Source: Pseudarthrobacter sp. SSS035
GTDB lineage: Bacteria; Actinomycetota; Actinomycetes; Actinomycetales; Micrococcaceae
DNA length: 64,000 nucleotides
Assembly: GCF_023273875.1 (NCBI RefSeq)
Contig: NZ_CP096882.1
Location: forward strand, 2,914,001 to 2,978,000
Direction: 5' to 3'
Shown here: positions 51,557-64,000 of the stretch, piece by piece
How positions within the stretch are numbered: position 1 is the first letter of the stretch
Layout: each line of letters opens with the position of its first letter
Position numbers and translations under genes: made by a program
The notes under the pieces: generated by a model
What the model was told of the DNA's origin: nothing
The model's database searches: none
The model's input: the letters and a program-made list of their open reading frames with translations, nothing else

Positions 51557-51804
51557 TGCTCTCTCCCCCATTGAAGAACCACGATGAGCGTCAGGTTAAC
51601 ATCGGCGCGGCAGACAGATCCATGGTTTCTCCAGCAATTGCCCATATCCTGCGGAGAAGTTGAGGAAGGCTGCTGATGTCTCGCATCACCTCAGTGTCAA
51701 CGGCTGCCATCTTTGGCGCCTGTGGTGAATCCACCGAAGGCGCCGCCGCGCTTGCCTGGGTCGGTGGTGACCTATCGTTGCATCCGGAATCGGCGGGTCG
51801 GAAG

Positions 51805-51850
51805 GTGGGGCCATTCCTAATTGCAGAAGTGGGGCCATCTTTAGTTGACA
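51805..51850. mobile_element. Possible IS21-family terminal remnant
   Basis: GTGGGGCCAT occurs twice (from 51805 and 51829, 24-bp spacing), in units ending ATTGCAG and GTTGACA, resembling the tandem terminal repeats of IS21-family elements, which end in CA. No istA or istB gene is visible, so only an end is left. In the 530-bp gap 51557-52085 nothing else is evident; a poor 86-codon minus frame (51591-51851) has no clear family. Confidence 0.45.
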
Positions 51851-52085
51851 ATCTCAGATTTGTCTGGAGCCCAGTCAGACGGAGATTTTCTTGGAAAGAA
51901 CGCTACTCCCGGCGATTCCCTCGCACCAGAGCCCACGTTGACGTGAGTGTAGGCTTCCGACAGCTCAGGGATCGGGAGAAGTCTGCCTTCCTAACGCTCT
52001 AATATCCTGTCTCTCGGCGAACACCCCCCATGTAGGCCTGAGGCGACGTAGCATCAAGGTAGGCGGCAGCCAGGAGTGTGGTGAC

Positions 52086-54581
52086 ATGTTTGAGCGATTT
52101 ACGGACCGTGCCCGTCGCGTAGTTGTGCTTGCCCAAGAAGAGGCACGCATGCTGAACCACGGTTACATTGGTACCGAACACATCCTCTTGGGTCTGATCC
52201 ATGAAGGTGAGGGCGTTGCCGCCAAAGCTCTTGAGTCCTTGAGCATTTCGCTCGACGGCGTGCGCGAGCAGGTGCAGGAGATCATCGGCCCGGGCCAGCA
52301 GGCCCCGTCCGGGCACATCCCCTTCACCCCGCGGGCCAAGAAGGTGCTGGAGCTGGCGCTGCGCGAAGCCTTGCAGCTGGGTCACAACTACATCGGCACG
52401 GAGCACATCCTGCTGGGCCTCATCCGTGAGGGTGAGGGTGTGGCCGCCCAGGTGCTGGTCAGGCTCGGGGCAGACCAGGACCGCGTCCGCCAGCAGGTCA
52501 TTCAGCTCCTCTCCGGCTACCAGGGCAAGGAAACCACCGGCGCCGGCGTCGGCCCGGGCCAGGCGGAGGTAACTCCTGCGGGTTCGGTGGTCCTGGACCA
52601 GTTCGGCCGCAACCTCACCCAGGCTGCGCGCGAGAACAAGCTGGACCCGGTGATCGGACGCGAGTCCGAGATGGAACGCGTTATGCAGGTCCTTTCGCGC
52701 CGCACCAAGAACAACCCGGTGCTGATCGGTGAACCCGGGGTCGGGAAGACGGCCGTCGTCGAGGGCCTCGCCCAGGCGATTGTCCGCGGCGATGTGCCGG
52801 AGACTCTCAAGGATAAGCAGCTGTACACGCTTGACCTGGGCTCCGTGGTGGCCGGCTCCCGGTACCGCGGTGACTTCGAGGAGCGGCTGAAGAAGGTCCT
52901 GAAGGAAATCCGCACCCGCGGGGACATTCTTTTGTTCATTGATGAGATCCACACCCTTGTCGGTGCCGGTGCGGCCGAAGGTGCCATCGACGCGGCTTCG
53001 ATCCTTAAGCCGTTGCTGGCTCGGGGCGAGCTGCAGACCATCGGTGCCACGACGCTGGATGACTACCGTAAGCACATCGAGAAGGATGCCGCGCTGGAGC
53101 GCCGCTTCCAGCCGATCCAGGTCAAGGAGCCCTCCGTCGCGCACGCGATCGAGATCCTCAAGGGCCTGCGGGACCGCTACGAGGCGCACCACCGGGTCAC
53201 CATCACCGACGGCGCGCTGGTCGCCGCCGCGAACCTCTCGGAGCGTTACATCTCGGACCGCTTCCTGCCGGACAAGGCGATCGACCTGATCGATGAGGCC
53301 GGCGCCCGGCTGCGTATCCGCCGGATGAGCGCCCCGCCGGAGCTCAAGGCGATGGACGAGCGGATCGCTGCGCTGAAAATGGAGAAGGAGTCCGCGTTGG
53401 ATGCGGAGGACTATGCGGGTGCCGCTTCGCTGCGCGACAAGGAGCAGAAGCTCATTACTGAGCGCTCCGAGAAGGAACGCCACTGGAAGTCCGGCGGCAT
53501 GGATGACATTTCCGAAGTTGATGAGGAACTGATCGCGGAGGTGCTGGCGAATGCCACCGGTATCCCGGTGTTCAAGCTCACCGAGGAAGAGTCCTCGCGC
53601 CTGCTGAAAATGGAAGCCGAACTGCACCAGCGCGTCGTGGGCCAGGACGAGGCGATTAAGTCGGTTTCGCGGGCTATCCGCCGCACCCGTGCCGGCCTGA
53701 AGGACCCGAAGCGTCCGGGCGGCTCGTTCATCTTCGCCGGCCCCACCGGTGTGGGCAAGACCGAGCTGGCCAAGGCCCTGGCCGAGTTCCTGTTCGGCGA
53801 GGAGGATGCCCTCATCACGCTGGACATGTCCGAGTACTCGGAGAAGCACACTGTTTCGCGGCTCTTCGGTGCCCCTCCGGGCTACGTCGGCTACGACGAG
53901 GGCGGGCAGCTGACCGAAAAGGTCCGGCGCCGTCCGTTCTCCGTGGTCCTGTTCGACGAGGTGGAGAAGGCGCACGCCGATCTCTTCAACTCACTCCTGC
54001 AGATCATGGAAGACGGCCGCCTGACCGACTCCCATGGCCGCGTGGTGGACTTCAAGAACACCGTGATCATCATGACCACGAACCTGGGCACCCGGGACAT
54101 CTCCAAGAGCGTTGCCACCGGCTTCCAGTCCGGCACAGACACCCAGACCGGCTACAACCGGATGCGCGCCCGCGTCACGGAGGAGCTCAAGCAGCACTTC
54201 CGCCCCGAGTTCCTGAACCGTGTCGACGACGTCATCGTCTTCCCGCAGCTGACCCAGGACGAAATCATCCAGATCGTGGACATGTTCGTCGGCCGCCTCG
54301 AGCAGCGCCTTGCTGACAAGGACATGGGCATCGAGCTCACCACCGCAGCCAGGGTGCTCCTGGCAACCCGTGGGTACGACCCGGCCATGGGTGCCCGGCC
54401 GCTGCGCCGCACCATCCAGCGCGAGATCGAGGACCAGCTCTCCGAGAAGATCCTCTTCGGCGAGCTCAAGCCCGGCGACATCATCGCAGTCGACGTTGAC
54501 GGCGAAGGCGACGACGCGACGTTCACCTTCACAGGAAACACGAAACCGCGGATCCCGGACGCACTGCCCGCCGCGACCTGA
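52086..54581 (+). CDS. clpC: ATP-dependent Clp protease ATP-binding subunit ClpC
   Basis: The 831-aa AAA+ unfoldase has the N-terminal Clp repeats (residues 1-145), NBD1 Walker A GEPGVGKT (about 215-222), a UVR-type coiled middle domain, NBD2 Walker A GPTGVGKT (about 552-559), and a C-terminal D2-small domain. It delivers substrates to ClpP in the cytoplasm. The N-terminus ([20 protein letters not shown]) matches actinobacterial ClpC. CAGGAG lies upstream of the ATG. No ctsR, mcsA or mcsB partner is adjacent. Confidence 0.97.
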   Translation: MFERFTDRARRVVVLAQEEARMLNHGYIGTEHILLGLIHEGEGVAAKALESLSISLDGVREQVQEIIGPGQQAPSGHIPFTPRAKKVLELALREALQLGHNYIGTEHILLGLIREGEGVAAQVLVRLGADQDRVRQQVIQLLSGYQGKETTGAGVGPGQAEVTPAGSVVLDQFGRNLTQAARENKLDPVIGRESEMERVMQVLSRRTKNNPVLIGEPGVGKTAVVEGLAQAIVRGDVPETLKDKQLYTLDLGSVVAGSRYRGDFEERLKKVLKEIRTRGDILLFIDEIHTLVGAGAAEGAIDAASILKPLLARGELQTIGATTLDDYRKHIEKDAALERRFQPIQVKEPSVAHAIEILKGLRDRYEAHHRVTITDGALVAAANLSERYISDRFLPDKAIDLIDEAGARLRIRRMSAPPELKAMDERIAALKMEKESALDAEDYAGAASLRDKEQKLITERSEKERHWKSGGMDDISEVDEELIAEVLANATGIPVFKLTEEESSRLLKMEAELHQRVVGQDEAIKSVSRAIRRTRAGLKDPKRPGGSFIFAGPTGVGKTELAKALAEFLFGEEDALITLDMSEYSEKHTVSRLFGAPPGYVGYDEGGQLTEKVRRRPFSVVLFDEVEKAHADLFNSLLQIMEDGRLTDSHGRVVDFKNTVIIMTTNLGTRDISKSVATGFQSGTDTQTGYNRMRARVTEELKQHFRPEFLNRVDDVIVFPQLTQDEIIQIVDMFVGRLEQRLADKDMGIELTTAARVLLATRGYDPAMGARPLRRTIQREIEDQLSEKILFGELKPGDIIAVDVDGEGDDATFTFTGNTKPRIPDALPAAT

Positions 54582-54639
54582 ACAGCAACCACGGCTGACC
54601 GCCGTTGAGGCGGGCTGAAGTCCGGTGTCTCACCACAGT

Positions 54640-54665
54640 GTCCTGCAGGCTCAGGCTTGCAGGAC
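54640..54665 (+). terminator. Hairpin downstream of clpC
   Basis: Arms GTCCTGCA (54640-54647) and TGCAGGAC (54658-54665), 8 bp, perfect, with a 10-nt loop. No T tract. The rest of the 250-bp gap 54582-54831 shows nothing else. Confidence 0.45.
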
Positions 54666-54831
54666 GCCTGAGGATCCAGCCGGGGTGCTGCCACGGCGTA
54701 GCCAAGGCGGGGCGTGCGTCCGACCGGACTGCATCCCCGCTTTCCGGCCTCGTGGATCAGTGTTTCCTGAAGGCGTCTTTGACTTTTCGCCCCTGGAGAT
54801 CAGTAGTCTTCGCCGCGTTTGTGGGTAACTT

Positions 54832-55383
54832 CTAGGGCGCCAGTCGGTAGTAGGCAGAAGCAAAATGTATGAGCGGGTCCGGTACTTCCGCCGCCGGAGC
54901 GTCACTACCCATCGCAAGTACCTCTCCCACGATGAGCAGATGCGTTGCCGCCGGATGGATGGCAACCGTTCGCAGCTCGAAGTACGCGATCGATCCGTCG
55001 AGGATCACCGATCCGGTGGCGGGGCCACGGCGGTAGGGAACCTGGGACAGCAGGCCCTCTATTGGGGTCACTGGACTGGCCAGCCAATCCGCCGCGCCTT
55101 GGTGCTTACTGCGCAGCAGACTCAACGCCCAGGTACCCGTCGTGGCAATTGCTTCGCCAATGCGTGAGCCCGCATAGAGACTGACAAGCATCGTAGGCGG
55201 ATCATAGGAGACGGAGAGAAAAGCAGTCACTGTTGCTGCGTAGTCGCGCTTGTTCAGCGATGTAGAAACCACGGCGACGCCGGCCGAGATGTCCGCGCTG
55301 AGCACTCGGTACAGATCGATGTCCGCTTCGGAAGGCTGTTCGTCGCCAAGGCGATGCGCGTTCAACGTCCCTGGAGTCTCCAT
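54832..55383 (-). CDS. Flavin reductase-like (FMN-binding split barrel) protein
   Basis: The 183-aa protein has YRVLSADISAGVAVVSTSLN, the flavin-binding TVTAFLSVSYDPPTMLVSLY and SRIGEAIATTGTWALSLL blocks of the HpaC/flavin reductase family. It would supply reduced flavin to a monooxygenase or oxidise NAD(P)H; no partner is adjacent. The start is uncertain: ATG 55383 or GTG 55389, both with a weak ribosome site. It is divergent from the gcv leader. Confidence 0.85.
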   Translation of the reverse strand: METPGTLNAHRLGDEQPSEADIDLYRVLSADISAGVAVVSTSLNKRDYAATVTAFLSVSYDPPTMLVSLYAGSRIGEAIATTGTWALSLLRSKHQGAADWLASPVTPIEGLLSQVPYRRGPATGSVILDGSIAYFELRTVAIHPAATHLLIVGEVLAMGSDAPAAEVPDPLIHFASAYYRLAP

Positions 55384-55429
55384 AAGCACATCGTTTCACG
55401 CGGTGAACACATCAGGGCCGATCGATTTC

Positions 55430-55492
55430 CCATTGATTGCTCCGTAAAGGCCCTTATGGCTCCCCAAAGGGCTTTCACGGAGCAATCGATGG
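55430..55492. repeat. Inverted repeat, word CCATTGATTGCTCCGT
   Basis: Arms at 55430-55453 and 55469-55492 pair at 21 of 24 positions around a 15-nt spacer. It stands between the flavin reductase and the gcv promoter. Its two arm words are echoed at 7015-7187. Confidence 0.85.
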
Positions 55493-55520
55493 TGATCCGA
55501 CGCCGGTGCCACCGGAAATC

Positions 55521-55549
55521 TTGCACGCGGCCTGAAATCCGGCTAACCT
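55521..55549 (+). promoter_or_regulatory. Probable promoter of the gcv operon
   Basis: TTGCAC (55521-55526), a 17-bp spacer and TAACCT (55544-55549), about 40 bp before the riboswitch. It is the best sigma70-like pair in this gap. Confidence 0.4.
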
Positions 55550-55589
55550 GTGAGACGTGTCACGGACAAAATGGCACATGCTTTTGATC

Positions 55590-55790
55590 TGCGGCGGGAG
55601 AGTCCTGCCGGTACGTTCAGCAGGCGCCGTAGGAGCAAATCCTCCCCAGGAATCTCTCAGGCCCACGTACCGCCGCGGCCAGGCAACTCTGGAAAGTAGT
55701 CCGGCAACGGGCTCACCGACGGTGCAAGCGTCACCCTGCGGCAAGCAGGTGGGCGCGGAAACTCTCAGGTCCAATACAGAGCGGGGAGGA
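55590..55790 (+). promoter_or_regulatory. Tandem glycine riboswitch
   Basis: Two aptamers, about 55590-55675 and 55684-55790, show the glycine-riboswitch signature: GCGGGAGAGTCC ... GGCGCCGTAGGAGCAAATCC ... CTCTCAGG in the first, and CTCTGGAAAG ... ACCGACGGTGCAAGCG ... AAACTCTCAGGTCC ... AGAGCGGGGAGG in the second. It lies 54 bp before gcvP, so glycine would raise expression of the cleavage operon. A mini-[11 protein letters not shown] (55801-55827) stands between the aptamers and gcvP. Confidence 0.93.
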
Positions 55791-55843
55791 ACCCGAATCA
55801 ATGTGGCGTACCCAGCGCGCCACCTGAATTATGGAGTTCCTTC

Positions 55844-58696
<2,853 letters not shown>

Positions 58697-58718
58697 TTTC
58701 CTGTGAAAGGCTTTAACA

Positions 58719-59831
58719 ATGACTGAGAACTACACCGCTCTCTACGAAGAGCACAAGAAACTCGGCGCTTCCTTCACCGATTTCGGTGGCTGGCAGATGC
58801 CCCTGAAGTACAGCTCCGAGCTGGCCGAGCACCACGCGGTGCGCAACGCTGCCGGCCTGTTCGACCTCTCCCACATGGGCGAAGTCTGGGTCTCCGGCCT
58901 GGAAGCCGGCGCGTTCCTGGACTACGCGCTCGTGGGCAAGCTCTCCGCCATCGCGGACGGCAAGGCCAAGTACTCGCTCATCTGCAACGCCGACGGCGGC
59001 ATCATCGATGACCTCATCGTCTACCGTTTTGGCGACGAGAAGTACCTCGTGGTCCCCAACGCGGGCAACGCCCCCACCGTCGCCGTCGCCCTGGCCGAAC
59101 GCGCCGTGGCCTTCAACGTGAAGGTGGAGGACGCCTCCGCCATCACCTCGCTGATCGCGGTCCAGGGCCCCAAGGCCGAGGCCATCCTGCTCAAGCTGAC
59201 CGCTGAGGCCCAGCACGCGCTCGTCACCGACCTGAAGTACTACGCGTTCAACGAGCTCACCGTGGCCGGCCACAACGTCATCCTGGCCCGCACCGGTTAC
59301 ACCGGCGAGGACGGCTTCGAGCTCTTCGTAGCGAACGACGGCGCCGCCTCCCTGTGGGCGTCCGTCGCCGAAGCAGGGGCTGAGTTCGGCATCGTTCCGT
59401 GCGGCCTCGCCTCACGCGATTCGCTCCGCCTGGAAGCCGGCATGCCGCTCTACGGCAACGAACTGTCTCTCGACGGGTCACCGTTCGACGCCGGCCTGGG
59501 TGGCGTTGTGGCGCTCAAGAGCAAGGAAGGCGACTTCGTGGGCCGGTCCGCCCTGGAAGCCGCCAAGGAAGCCGGATCAAAGCGTAAGCTTGTGGGCTTG
59601 AAGGGACTGGGCCGTCGCGCCGGCCGCGGGCACTACCCGGTGCTCAAGGACGGCGCCGTGGTTGGCGAAGTCACCTCCGGCCAGCCCAGCCCCACCCTCG
59701 GCTACCCGGTGGCGATGGCCTATGTCGACGTCGAGCACGCCGAGATTGGCACCGTCCTGGACATCGACCTGCGCGGCAAGGCAGAACCTTTCGAGGTTGT
59801 CGCACTGCCGTTCTACAAGCGCCAAAAGTAA
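58719..59831 (+). CDS. gcvT: Aminomethyltransferase, T-protein
   Basis: The 370-aa T-protein releases ammonia and transfers the methylene group to tetrahydrofolate. It shows GGWQMPLKYSSELAEHHAVR, FDLSHMGEVWVSG, and the C-terminal domain with RRAGRGHYPVL in place of the usual family block. It starts 22 bp after gcvP with GAAAGG upstream. REP elements follow it before gcvH. Confidence 0.96.
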   Translation: MTENYTALYEEHKKLGASFTDFGGWQMPLKYSSELAEHHAVRNAAGLFDLSHMGEVWVSGLEAGAFLDYALVGKLSAIADGKAKYSLICNADGGIIDDLIVYRFGDEKYLVVPNAGNAPTVAVALAERAVAFNVKVEDASAITSLIAVQGPKAEAILLKLTAEAQHALVTDLKYYAFNELTVAGHNVILARTGYTGEDGFELFVANDGAASLWASVAEAGAEFGIVPCGLASRDSLRLEAGMPLYGNELSLDGSPFDAGLGGVVALKSKEGDFVGRSALEAAKEAGSKRKLVGLKGLGRRAGRGHYPVLKDGAVVGEVTSGQPSPTLGYPVAMAYVDVEHAEIGTVLDIDLRGKAEPFEVVALPFYKRQK

Positions 59832-59841
59832 CCACAGCCCG

Positions 59842-59946
59842 GTGGTTGAGCCTGTCGAAACCCCTGGATCTCGACAGGCTCGATCACCGGGTCCGCCGGA
59901 TGCCAGCCCCACCGCCTCATCCGGTGGTTGAGCTTGTCGAAACCCC
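59842..59946. repeat. REP elements between gcvT and gcvH
   Basis: A full pair GGTGGTTGAGCCTGTCGAAA with CTCGACAGGCTCGATCACCG is at about 59842-59891, and a partial copy GGTGGTTGAGCTTGTCGAAA is at about 59924-59944. They interrupt the operon (143-bp gcvT-gcvH gap) and could weaken or process the transcript. Confidence 0.88.
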
Positions 59947-59974
59947 GTCCACACACCCAAGAACTTAAGGAATT

Positions 59975-60364
59975 ATGAACATGGCTAAGGTTGCCGCTGA
60001 ACTGAAGTACTCCGCCGAGCACGAGTGGATCGCCTTTGATGGCTCTGGTCCGTCCGTTATTGGTGTGTCCGCTGTTGCCGCTGAGGCGCTGGGCGACATC
60101 GTCTACATTGACCTGCCCGAGGTTGGCTCCACGGTCACCGCGGGGGAGACCTGCGGCGAGATCGAGTCCACCAAGTCCGTTTCTGACCTGTACTCCCCGG
60201 TGACCGGCGAGGTCACGGAAATCAACGAAGACGCCGTCGGCGATCCCGCACTGATCAACTCCGATCCGTACGGTGCCGGCTGGCTGTTCAAGGTGACCGT
60301 CGAGTCCGAGGGCCCGCTGCTGTCCGCCCAGGAATACGCCGAAGTAAACGGTGGCGAACTGTGA
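59975..60364 (+). CDS. gcvH: Glycine cleavage H-protein
   Basis: The 129-aa lipoyl carrier has K67 in the lipoylation motif [13 protein letters not shown] and the family segments [10 protein letters not shown] and [11 protein letters not shown]. It shuttles the aminomethyl group and electrons between P, T and L proteins. AAGGA precedes ATG 59975; ATG 59981 is an alternative. Its stop overlaps the glyA GTG. Lipoate would be supplied via LipA, encoded at the end of the cluster. Confidence 0.96.
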   Translation: MNMAKVAAELKYSAEHEWIAFDGSGPSVIGVSAVAAEALGDIVYIDLPEVGSTVTAGETCGEIESTKSVSDLYSPVTGEVTEINEDAVGDPALINSDPYGAGWLFKVTVESEGPLLSAQEYAEVNGGEL

Positions 60365-61674
60365 GCCCGGCTGCAGCAGGCACCGCAGTCTTTGAGCAGG
60401 TAGTTTCCGCGAGCCTGGACACCGACCTGTCGGTGCTGGACCCGGAGATCGCCGTCAAGATCGACGACGAACTGCGCCGCCAGCGGAATGGCCTGGAAAT
60501 GATCGCCTCCGAGAACCACACAGCCGTTGCCGTGATGCAGGCGCAGGGTTCGGTCCTGACCAACAAGTACGCCGAGGGCTACCCGGGCAAGCGCTACTAC
60601 GGCGGCTGCGAGCACGTGGACGTCATCGAGCAGCTGGCCATCGACCGCGTCAAGGCCCTGTTCGGTGCCGAGTTCGCCAACGTCCAGCCGCACTCCGGCG
60701 CCCAGGCGAACGCCTCGGTCATGCACGCGCTGATCAAGCCGGGCGACACCATCATGGGCCTGAACCTGGCGCACGGCGGCCACCTGACCCACGGCATGAA
60801 GATCAACTTCTCCGGCAAGCTCTACAACGTGGTCCCGTACCAGGTCCGCGAAGACACCCACACCATTGACATGGCCGAGGTGGAGCGCCTGGCGCTGGAG
60901 CACAAGCCGCAGCTGATCGTTGCCGGCTGGTCGGCCTATGCCCGCCAGCTGGACTTCGCCGAGTTCCGCCGGATCGCCGATCTGGTGGGTGCCTTCCTGA
61001 TGGTGGACATGGCGCACTTCGCCGGTCTGGTGGCGGCTGGCCTGCACCCCAGCCCGGTGCCGCACGCCCACGTCACCACGTCCACCACGCACAAGACCCT
61101 CGCCGGTCCGCGCGGCGGCATCATCCTCTCCAACGACGCCGCGATCGCCAAGAAGATCAACTCGGCTGTCTTCCCCGGACAGCAGGGCGGCCCGCTGGAA
61201 CACGTGATCGCGGGCAAGGCCGTGGCCTTCAAGATCGCAGCGACGCCGGAGTTCAAGGAACGCCAGGAGCGCGTCCTCGCTGGCGCCAGCATCCTGGCCG
61301 ACCGCCTGGTCCAGCCGGACGTCACCGCCAAGGGCATCAACGTGATCTCCGGCGGCACCGACGTCCACCTGGTCCTGGTTGACCTACGCAACTGCGAGCT
61401 GGACGGCCAGCAGGCCGAGGATCGCCTGGCCGCGATTGACATTACCGTCAACCGCAACGCCGTGCCGTTCGACCCGCGCCCTCCGATGGTCACCTCCGGC
61501 CTCCGGATCGGCACCCCCGCGCTGGCCACCCGTGGTTTCGGCGAGGCAGCCTTCCGTGAAGTTGCGGACATCATCGCCGAGGCATTGATTGCCGACGCCG
61601 ACGCGGACCTTTCCGGCCTGCGTCACCGGGTAGAGGCACTCGCCGCCGCCCACCCGCTTTACCCGGGGCTGTAG
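60361..61674 (+). CDS. glyA: Serine hydroxymethyltransferase
   Basis: The 437-aa PLP enzyme makes serine from glycine and methylene-tetrahydrofolate, the product of GcvT. It shows the [20 protein letters not shown] block, the PLP Lys K245 in [15 protein letters not shown] and the [19 protein letters not shown]-terminal part. GTG 60361 overlaps the gcvH stop (GTGA). Residues 1-25 are extra compared with short forms. Being in this operon, it may be one of several glyA genes in the genome, dedicated to glycine catabolism. Confidence 0.95.
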   Translation: MSPAAAGTAVFEQVVSASLDTDLSVLDPEIAVKIDDELRRQRNGLEMIASENHTAVAVMQAQGSVLTNKYAEGYPGKRYYGGCEHVDVIEQLAIDRVKALFGAEFANVQPHSGAQANASVMHALIKPGDTIMGLNLAHGGHLTHGMKINFSGKLYNVVPYQVREDTHTIDMAEVERLALEHKPQLIVAGWSAYARQLDFAEFRRIADLVGAFLMVDMAHFAGLVAAGLHPSPVPHAHVTTSTTHKTLAGPRGGIILSNDAAIAKKINSAVFPGQQGGPLEHVIAGKAVAFKIAATPEFKERQERVLAGASILADRLVQPDVTAKGINVISGGTDVHLVLVDLRNCELDGQQAEDRLAAIDITVNRNAVPFDPRPPMVTSGLRIGTPALATRGFGEAAFREVADIIAEALIADADADLSGLRHRVEALAAAHPLYPGL

Positions 61675-61680
61675 CCCCTT

Positions 61681-61723
61681 CCGGTGGTTGGGCCCGTCGG
61701 GTTTCGACAGGCTCAACCACCGG
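61681..61723. repeat. REP element between glyA and sdaA
   Basis: Arm CCGGTGGTTGGGCC (61681-61694) pairs with GGCTCAACCACCGG (61710-61723), which is preceded by TTTCGACA. It starts 7 bp after the glyA stop. Confidence 0.88.
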
Positions 61724-61758
61724 GAACCGCAATACCAATACTTAGTTAGGAAACGCAC

Positions 61759-63156
61759 ATGGCCGTTGGAGTCTTTGATTTGTTCTCCGTCGGGATCGGG
61801 CCTTCGAGCTCTCACACCGTTGGGCCCATGCGGGCTGCTGCGGTGTTTGCCGAGGAGCTGAAGGGCTCCGGCAGCCTGGACAAGGTGGCCGGGCTGCGGG
61901 TGGACCTGTACGGGTCCTTGGCGGCAACCGGCCATGGCCACGGCACCATGACGGCCATCCTGCTGGGGCTGGAGGGTTTCCACCCGGAAAAGATCCTGCC
62001 GGCCGAGGTGGAGGAGCGGCTCGCCGCCATCGCCGAGACCGGTGCCCTCCAGCTCGCCGGTTCCGTGCCCCTGCCGTACGGCGTCAAGGATATGGTCCTG
62101 CGCCCGCTCACTGTCCTGCCGCGGCACACCAACGGCATGACCTTCACGGTCACTGACGAGGCAGGCGAGGTCCTGCACAAGGCCACGTTCTTCTCCGTCG
62201 GCGGCGGCTTCATCGTCCGCGAAGGCGAAGAGGACGCGGCCCTGAAGGAACTGGACGAGTCCAAGAAGGAACTGCCGCTGCCCTTCCGCACCGCGGCGGA
62301 ACTCCTGGGCCGGTGCCAGTCCAAGGGCCTGTCCATCGGCGACATCATGTTCGTCAACGAACGCGCTTCCCGCACCGAACAGGAAATCCGCGAAGGCCTG
62401 CTGCACATCTACTCCGTGATGGAGGAGTGCGTGGCAACCAGCCTCAAGCGCGAGGGGCTGCTGCCCGGCGGACTGAAGGTCCGCCGTCGTGCTCCGGACT
62501 GGCACGAGCGCCTCGAAAAGGAGGACAAGGACCGGGACCCGAAGTACTGGCAGGAATGGGTGAACCTCATCGCCCTGGCGGTCAATGAGGAGAACGCGTC
62601 CGGCGGCCGCGTGGTCACGGCGCCCACCAACGGCGCCGCAGGCATCATCCCCGCAGTCCTGTACTACGCATTGCATTTCGCACCCGGCATGGACAAGGCC
62701 ACGCAGGAAGACCGCGACGACGTTGTGGTCAAGTTCCTGCTCACGGCCGGTGCCATCGGGGTGCTGTACAAGGAACAGGCGTCCATTTCGGGCGCCGAGG
62801 TGGGCTGCCAGGGCGAGGTGGGATCGGCGTCGTCCATGGCGGCCGGCGCCCTCGCCGAGGTGCTGGGCGGCACACCCCAGCAGGTGGAAAACGCCGCGGA
62901 AATCGCGATGGAACACAACCTTGGCCTGACGTGCGATCCCATCGGCGGGCTGGTCCAGGTGCCGTGCATCGAACGCAACGCCATCGCGGCTGCCAAGGCC
63001 ATCAACGCCGCGAAGATGGCGCTCTGGGGCGACGGCACGCACCGCGTGTCCCTGGACGAGGTGATCGTGACCATGCGCGAGACCGGCAGGGACATGAGCT
63101 CCAAGTACAAGGAAACAGCCATGGGCGGCCTCGCCGTCAACGTAGTGGAATGCTAA
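61759..63156 (+). CDS. sdaA: L-serine ammonia-lyase (fused alpha-beta, [4Fe-4S])
   Basis: The 465-aa enzyme deaminates serine to pyruvate. The N-terminal beta domain starts [20 protein letters not shown], the catalytic alpha domain has [20 protein letters not shown] and [18 protein letters not shown], supplying the Fe-S Cys residues. AGGAAA precedes the ATG. It completes a route glycine to serine to pyruvate with the upstream genes. Confidence 0.96.
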   Translation: MAVGVFDLFSVGIGPSSSHTVGPMRAAAVFAEELKGSGSLDKVAGLRVDLYGSLAATGHGHGTMTAILLGLEGFHPEKILPAEVEERLAAIAETGALQLAGSVPLPYGVKDMVLRPLTVLPRHTNGMTFTVTDEAGEVLHKATFFSVGGGFIVREGEEDAALKELDESKKELPLPFRTAAELLGRCQSKGLSIGDIMFVNERASRTEQEIREGLLHIYSVMEECVATSLKREGLLPGGLKVRRRAPDWHERLEKEDKDRDPKYWQEWVNLIALAVNEENASGGRVVTAPTNGAAGIIPAVLYYALHFAPGMDKATQEDRDDVVVKFLLTAGAIGVLYKEQASISGAEVGCQGEVGSASSMAAGALAEVLGGTPQQVENAAEIAMEHNLGLTCDPIGGLVQVPCIERNAIAAAKAINAAKMALWGDGTHRVSLDEVIVTMRETGRDMSSKYKETAMGGLAVNVVEC

Positions 63157-63169
63157 GGGAAGAGAACTG

Positions 63170-64000
63170 ATGACACTGGCACCAGAAGGCCGGAAGCTGC
63201 TGCGCGTTGAGCAGCGTAACTCTGCAGTACCTGTGGAGCGGAAGCCGGAGTGGATCAAGGCGAAGGTCCAGATGGGTCCGGAGTATGTCCAGCTCAAGAA
63301 CCTGGTCAAGAAGGAAGGCCTGCACACGGTGTGTGAGGAGGCCGGCTGCCCGAACATTTTTGAGTGTTGGGAAGACAAGGAAGCCACGTTCCTGATCGGC
63401 GGGTCCGAATGCACCCGGCGCTGTGATTTCTGCCAGATCGACACGGGCAAGCCGTCCCCGGTGGACATGTTCGAGCCCACGAAGGTGGCCCGCTCGGTCC
63501 TGGCCATGCAGCTGCGCTACGCCACGGTCACCGGGGTGGCCCGGGATGACCTGGCCGATGAGGGTGTCTGGCTGTATGCCGAGACGGTCCGGAAGATCCA
63601 CGAGCTGAACCCGGGCACCGGCGTCGAACTGTTGATCCCTGACTTTTCCGGCAAGCCCGAGCACATCGCGGCGATCTGTGATTCGAAGCCGGAGGTCTTC
63701 GCGCACAACGTCGAGACCGTGCCCCGGATTTTCAAGCGCATCCGGCCCGCGTTCCGGTACGACCGGTCCCTGGATGTCATCACCCAGGGCCGCAAGCTGG
63801 GCATGGTGACCAAGTCCAACCTGATCCTGGGCATGGGCGAGACCCGCGAGGAGATCTCCGAGGCGTTGCGGGACCTGCACGAGGCCGGGTGTGACCTGAT
63901 CACCATCACCCAGTACCTGCGCCCCTCCGAACGGCACCTGCCGGTGGACCGGTGGGTCAAGCCGCAGGAGTTCGTGGACCTCCAGGACGAGGCCAACGAG
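63170..64000 (+). CDS. lipA: Lipoyl synthase (partial, runs off the window)
   Basis: The visible 277 residues start at ATG 63170, 13 bp after sdaA, with GGGAAGAGA upstream. The auxiliary cluster Cys residues C55, C60 and C66 ([12 protein letters not shown]) and the radical-SAM C81-x3-C85-x2-C88 (CTRRCDFC) are present. LipA inserts sulfur into octanoyl groups to make lipoyl-GcvH and lipoyl dehydrogenase-complex domains. The gene is incomplete at the 3' end only because the window stops. Confidence 0.96.
   Translation, partial: MTLAPEGRKLLRVEQRNSAVPVERKPEWIKAKVQMGPEYVQLKNLVKKEGLHTVCEEAGCPNIFECWEDKEATFLIGGSECTRRCDFCQIDTGKPSPVDMFEPTKVARSVLAMQLRYATVTGVARDDLADEGVWLYAETVRKIHELNPGTGVELLIPDFSGKPEHIAAICDSKPEVFAHNVETVPRIFKRIRPAFRYDRSLDVITQGRKLGMVTKSNLILGMGETREEISEALRDLHEAGCDLITITQYLRPSERHLPVDRWVKPQEFVDLQDEANE

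Noticed and set aside
51591..51851. 86-aa minus-strand frame in the gap before clpC
   Set aside because: Biased Ser/Pro/Ala composition, no ribosome site, overlaps the IS21-like end.

Overview
The window looks like a chromosomal segment of a high-GC Gram-positive bacterium of the Micrococcaceae, most like Arthrobacter or Pseudarthrobacter. This rests on the G/C-rich codon third positions, frequent GTG/TTG starts, tight ATGA/GTGA gene overlaps, actinobacterial families (CmtR, ClpC, DUF6153, a putative DUF6421, an LAxTG sorting motif) and the REP word GGTGGTTGAGCCTGTCGAAA. No rRNA, tRNA, CRISPR or intact transposase gene was found. The genus is inference; the protein family calls come from motifs read in the translations.

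Layout. 1-7 kb: an ABC-F ATPase, an assimilatory nitrite reductase operon (an unrecognised 115-aa protein, nirB, nirD) and an asparagine-permease-like transporter. 7-9.5 kb: small housekeeping or stress genes (dienelactone-hydrolase-like, CsbD-like, SRPBCC, pentapeptide repeat). 9.5-23.7 kb: a phenylacetate catabolic region (thiolase, crotonase, 3-hydroxyacyl-CoA dehydrogenase; two hotdog thioesterases, PaaZ, VOC protein, TetR/PaaR-like regulator, PaaK). It is interrupted by secreted or surface genes (SGNH hydrolase, tyrosine phosphatase, sortable S1 protease) and tied together by four similar TetR-type operators. The paaABCDE epoxidase genes are not in the window. 23.8-32.5 kb: pta and ackA, with a zinc-starvation pair between them (Cys-less L36 plus a COG0523-like protein behind a Zur-like box), then GNAT, SRPBCC and an oligopeptidase B.

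32.5-40.1 kb: an orphan promoter/terminator unit that may be a small RNA or leader, an LCP protein, a low-molecular-weight phosphatase, and a four-gene copper operon (chaperone, CopB-like ATPase, DUF6153, DUF305) behind a CsoR-type palindrome. 40.1-49.8 kb: an ArsR/MFS pair divergent from a DUF6421-like/SDR pair, a polar amino acid ABC transporter, and a second metal module (DsbA-like, CmtR-like, CDF-like, thioredoxin-like). 50-52 kb: a decayed SGNH/PKD secreted protein gene and what looks like an IS21-type end. 52-64 kb: clpC, a flavin reductase, then a tandem glycine riboswitch driving gcvP-gcvT-gcvH-glyA-sdaA-lipA, which together convert glycine to serine to pyruvate and make the lipoyl cofactor GcvH needs.

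The most unusual layer is a set of short intergenic inverted-repeat elements in at least six unrelated word families. They sit at gene ends and in several cases provide the stop codon of the neighbouring gene or genes. The other leads are the DUF6421/SDR pair with a gluzincin-like metal motif and the orphan RNA unit near 32.7-32.9 kb.
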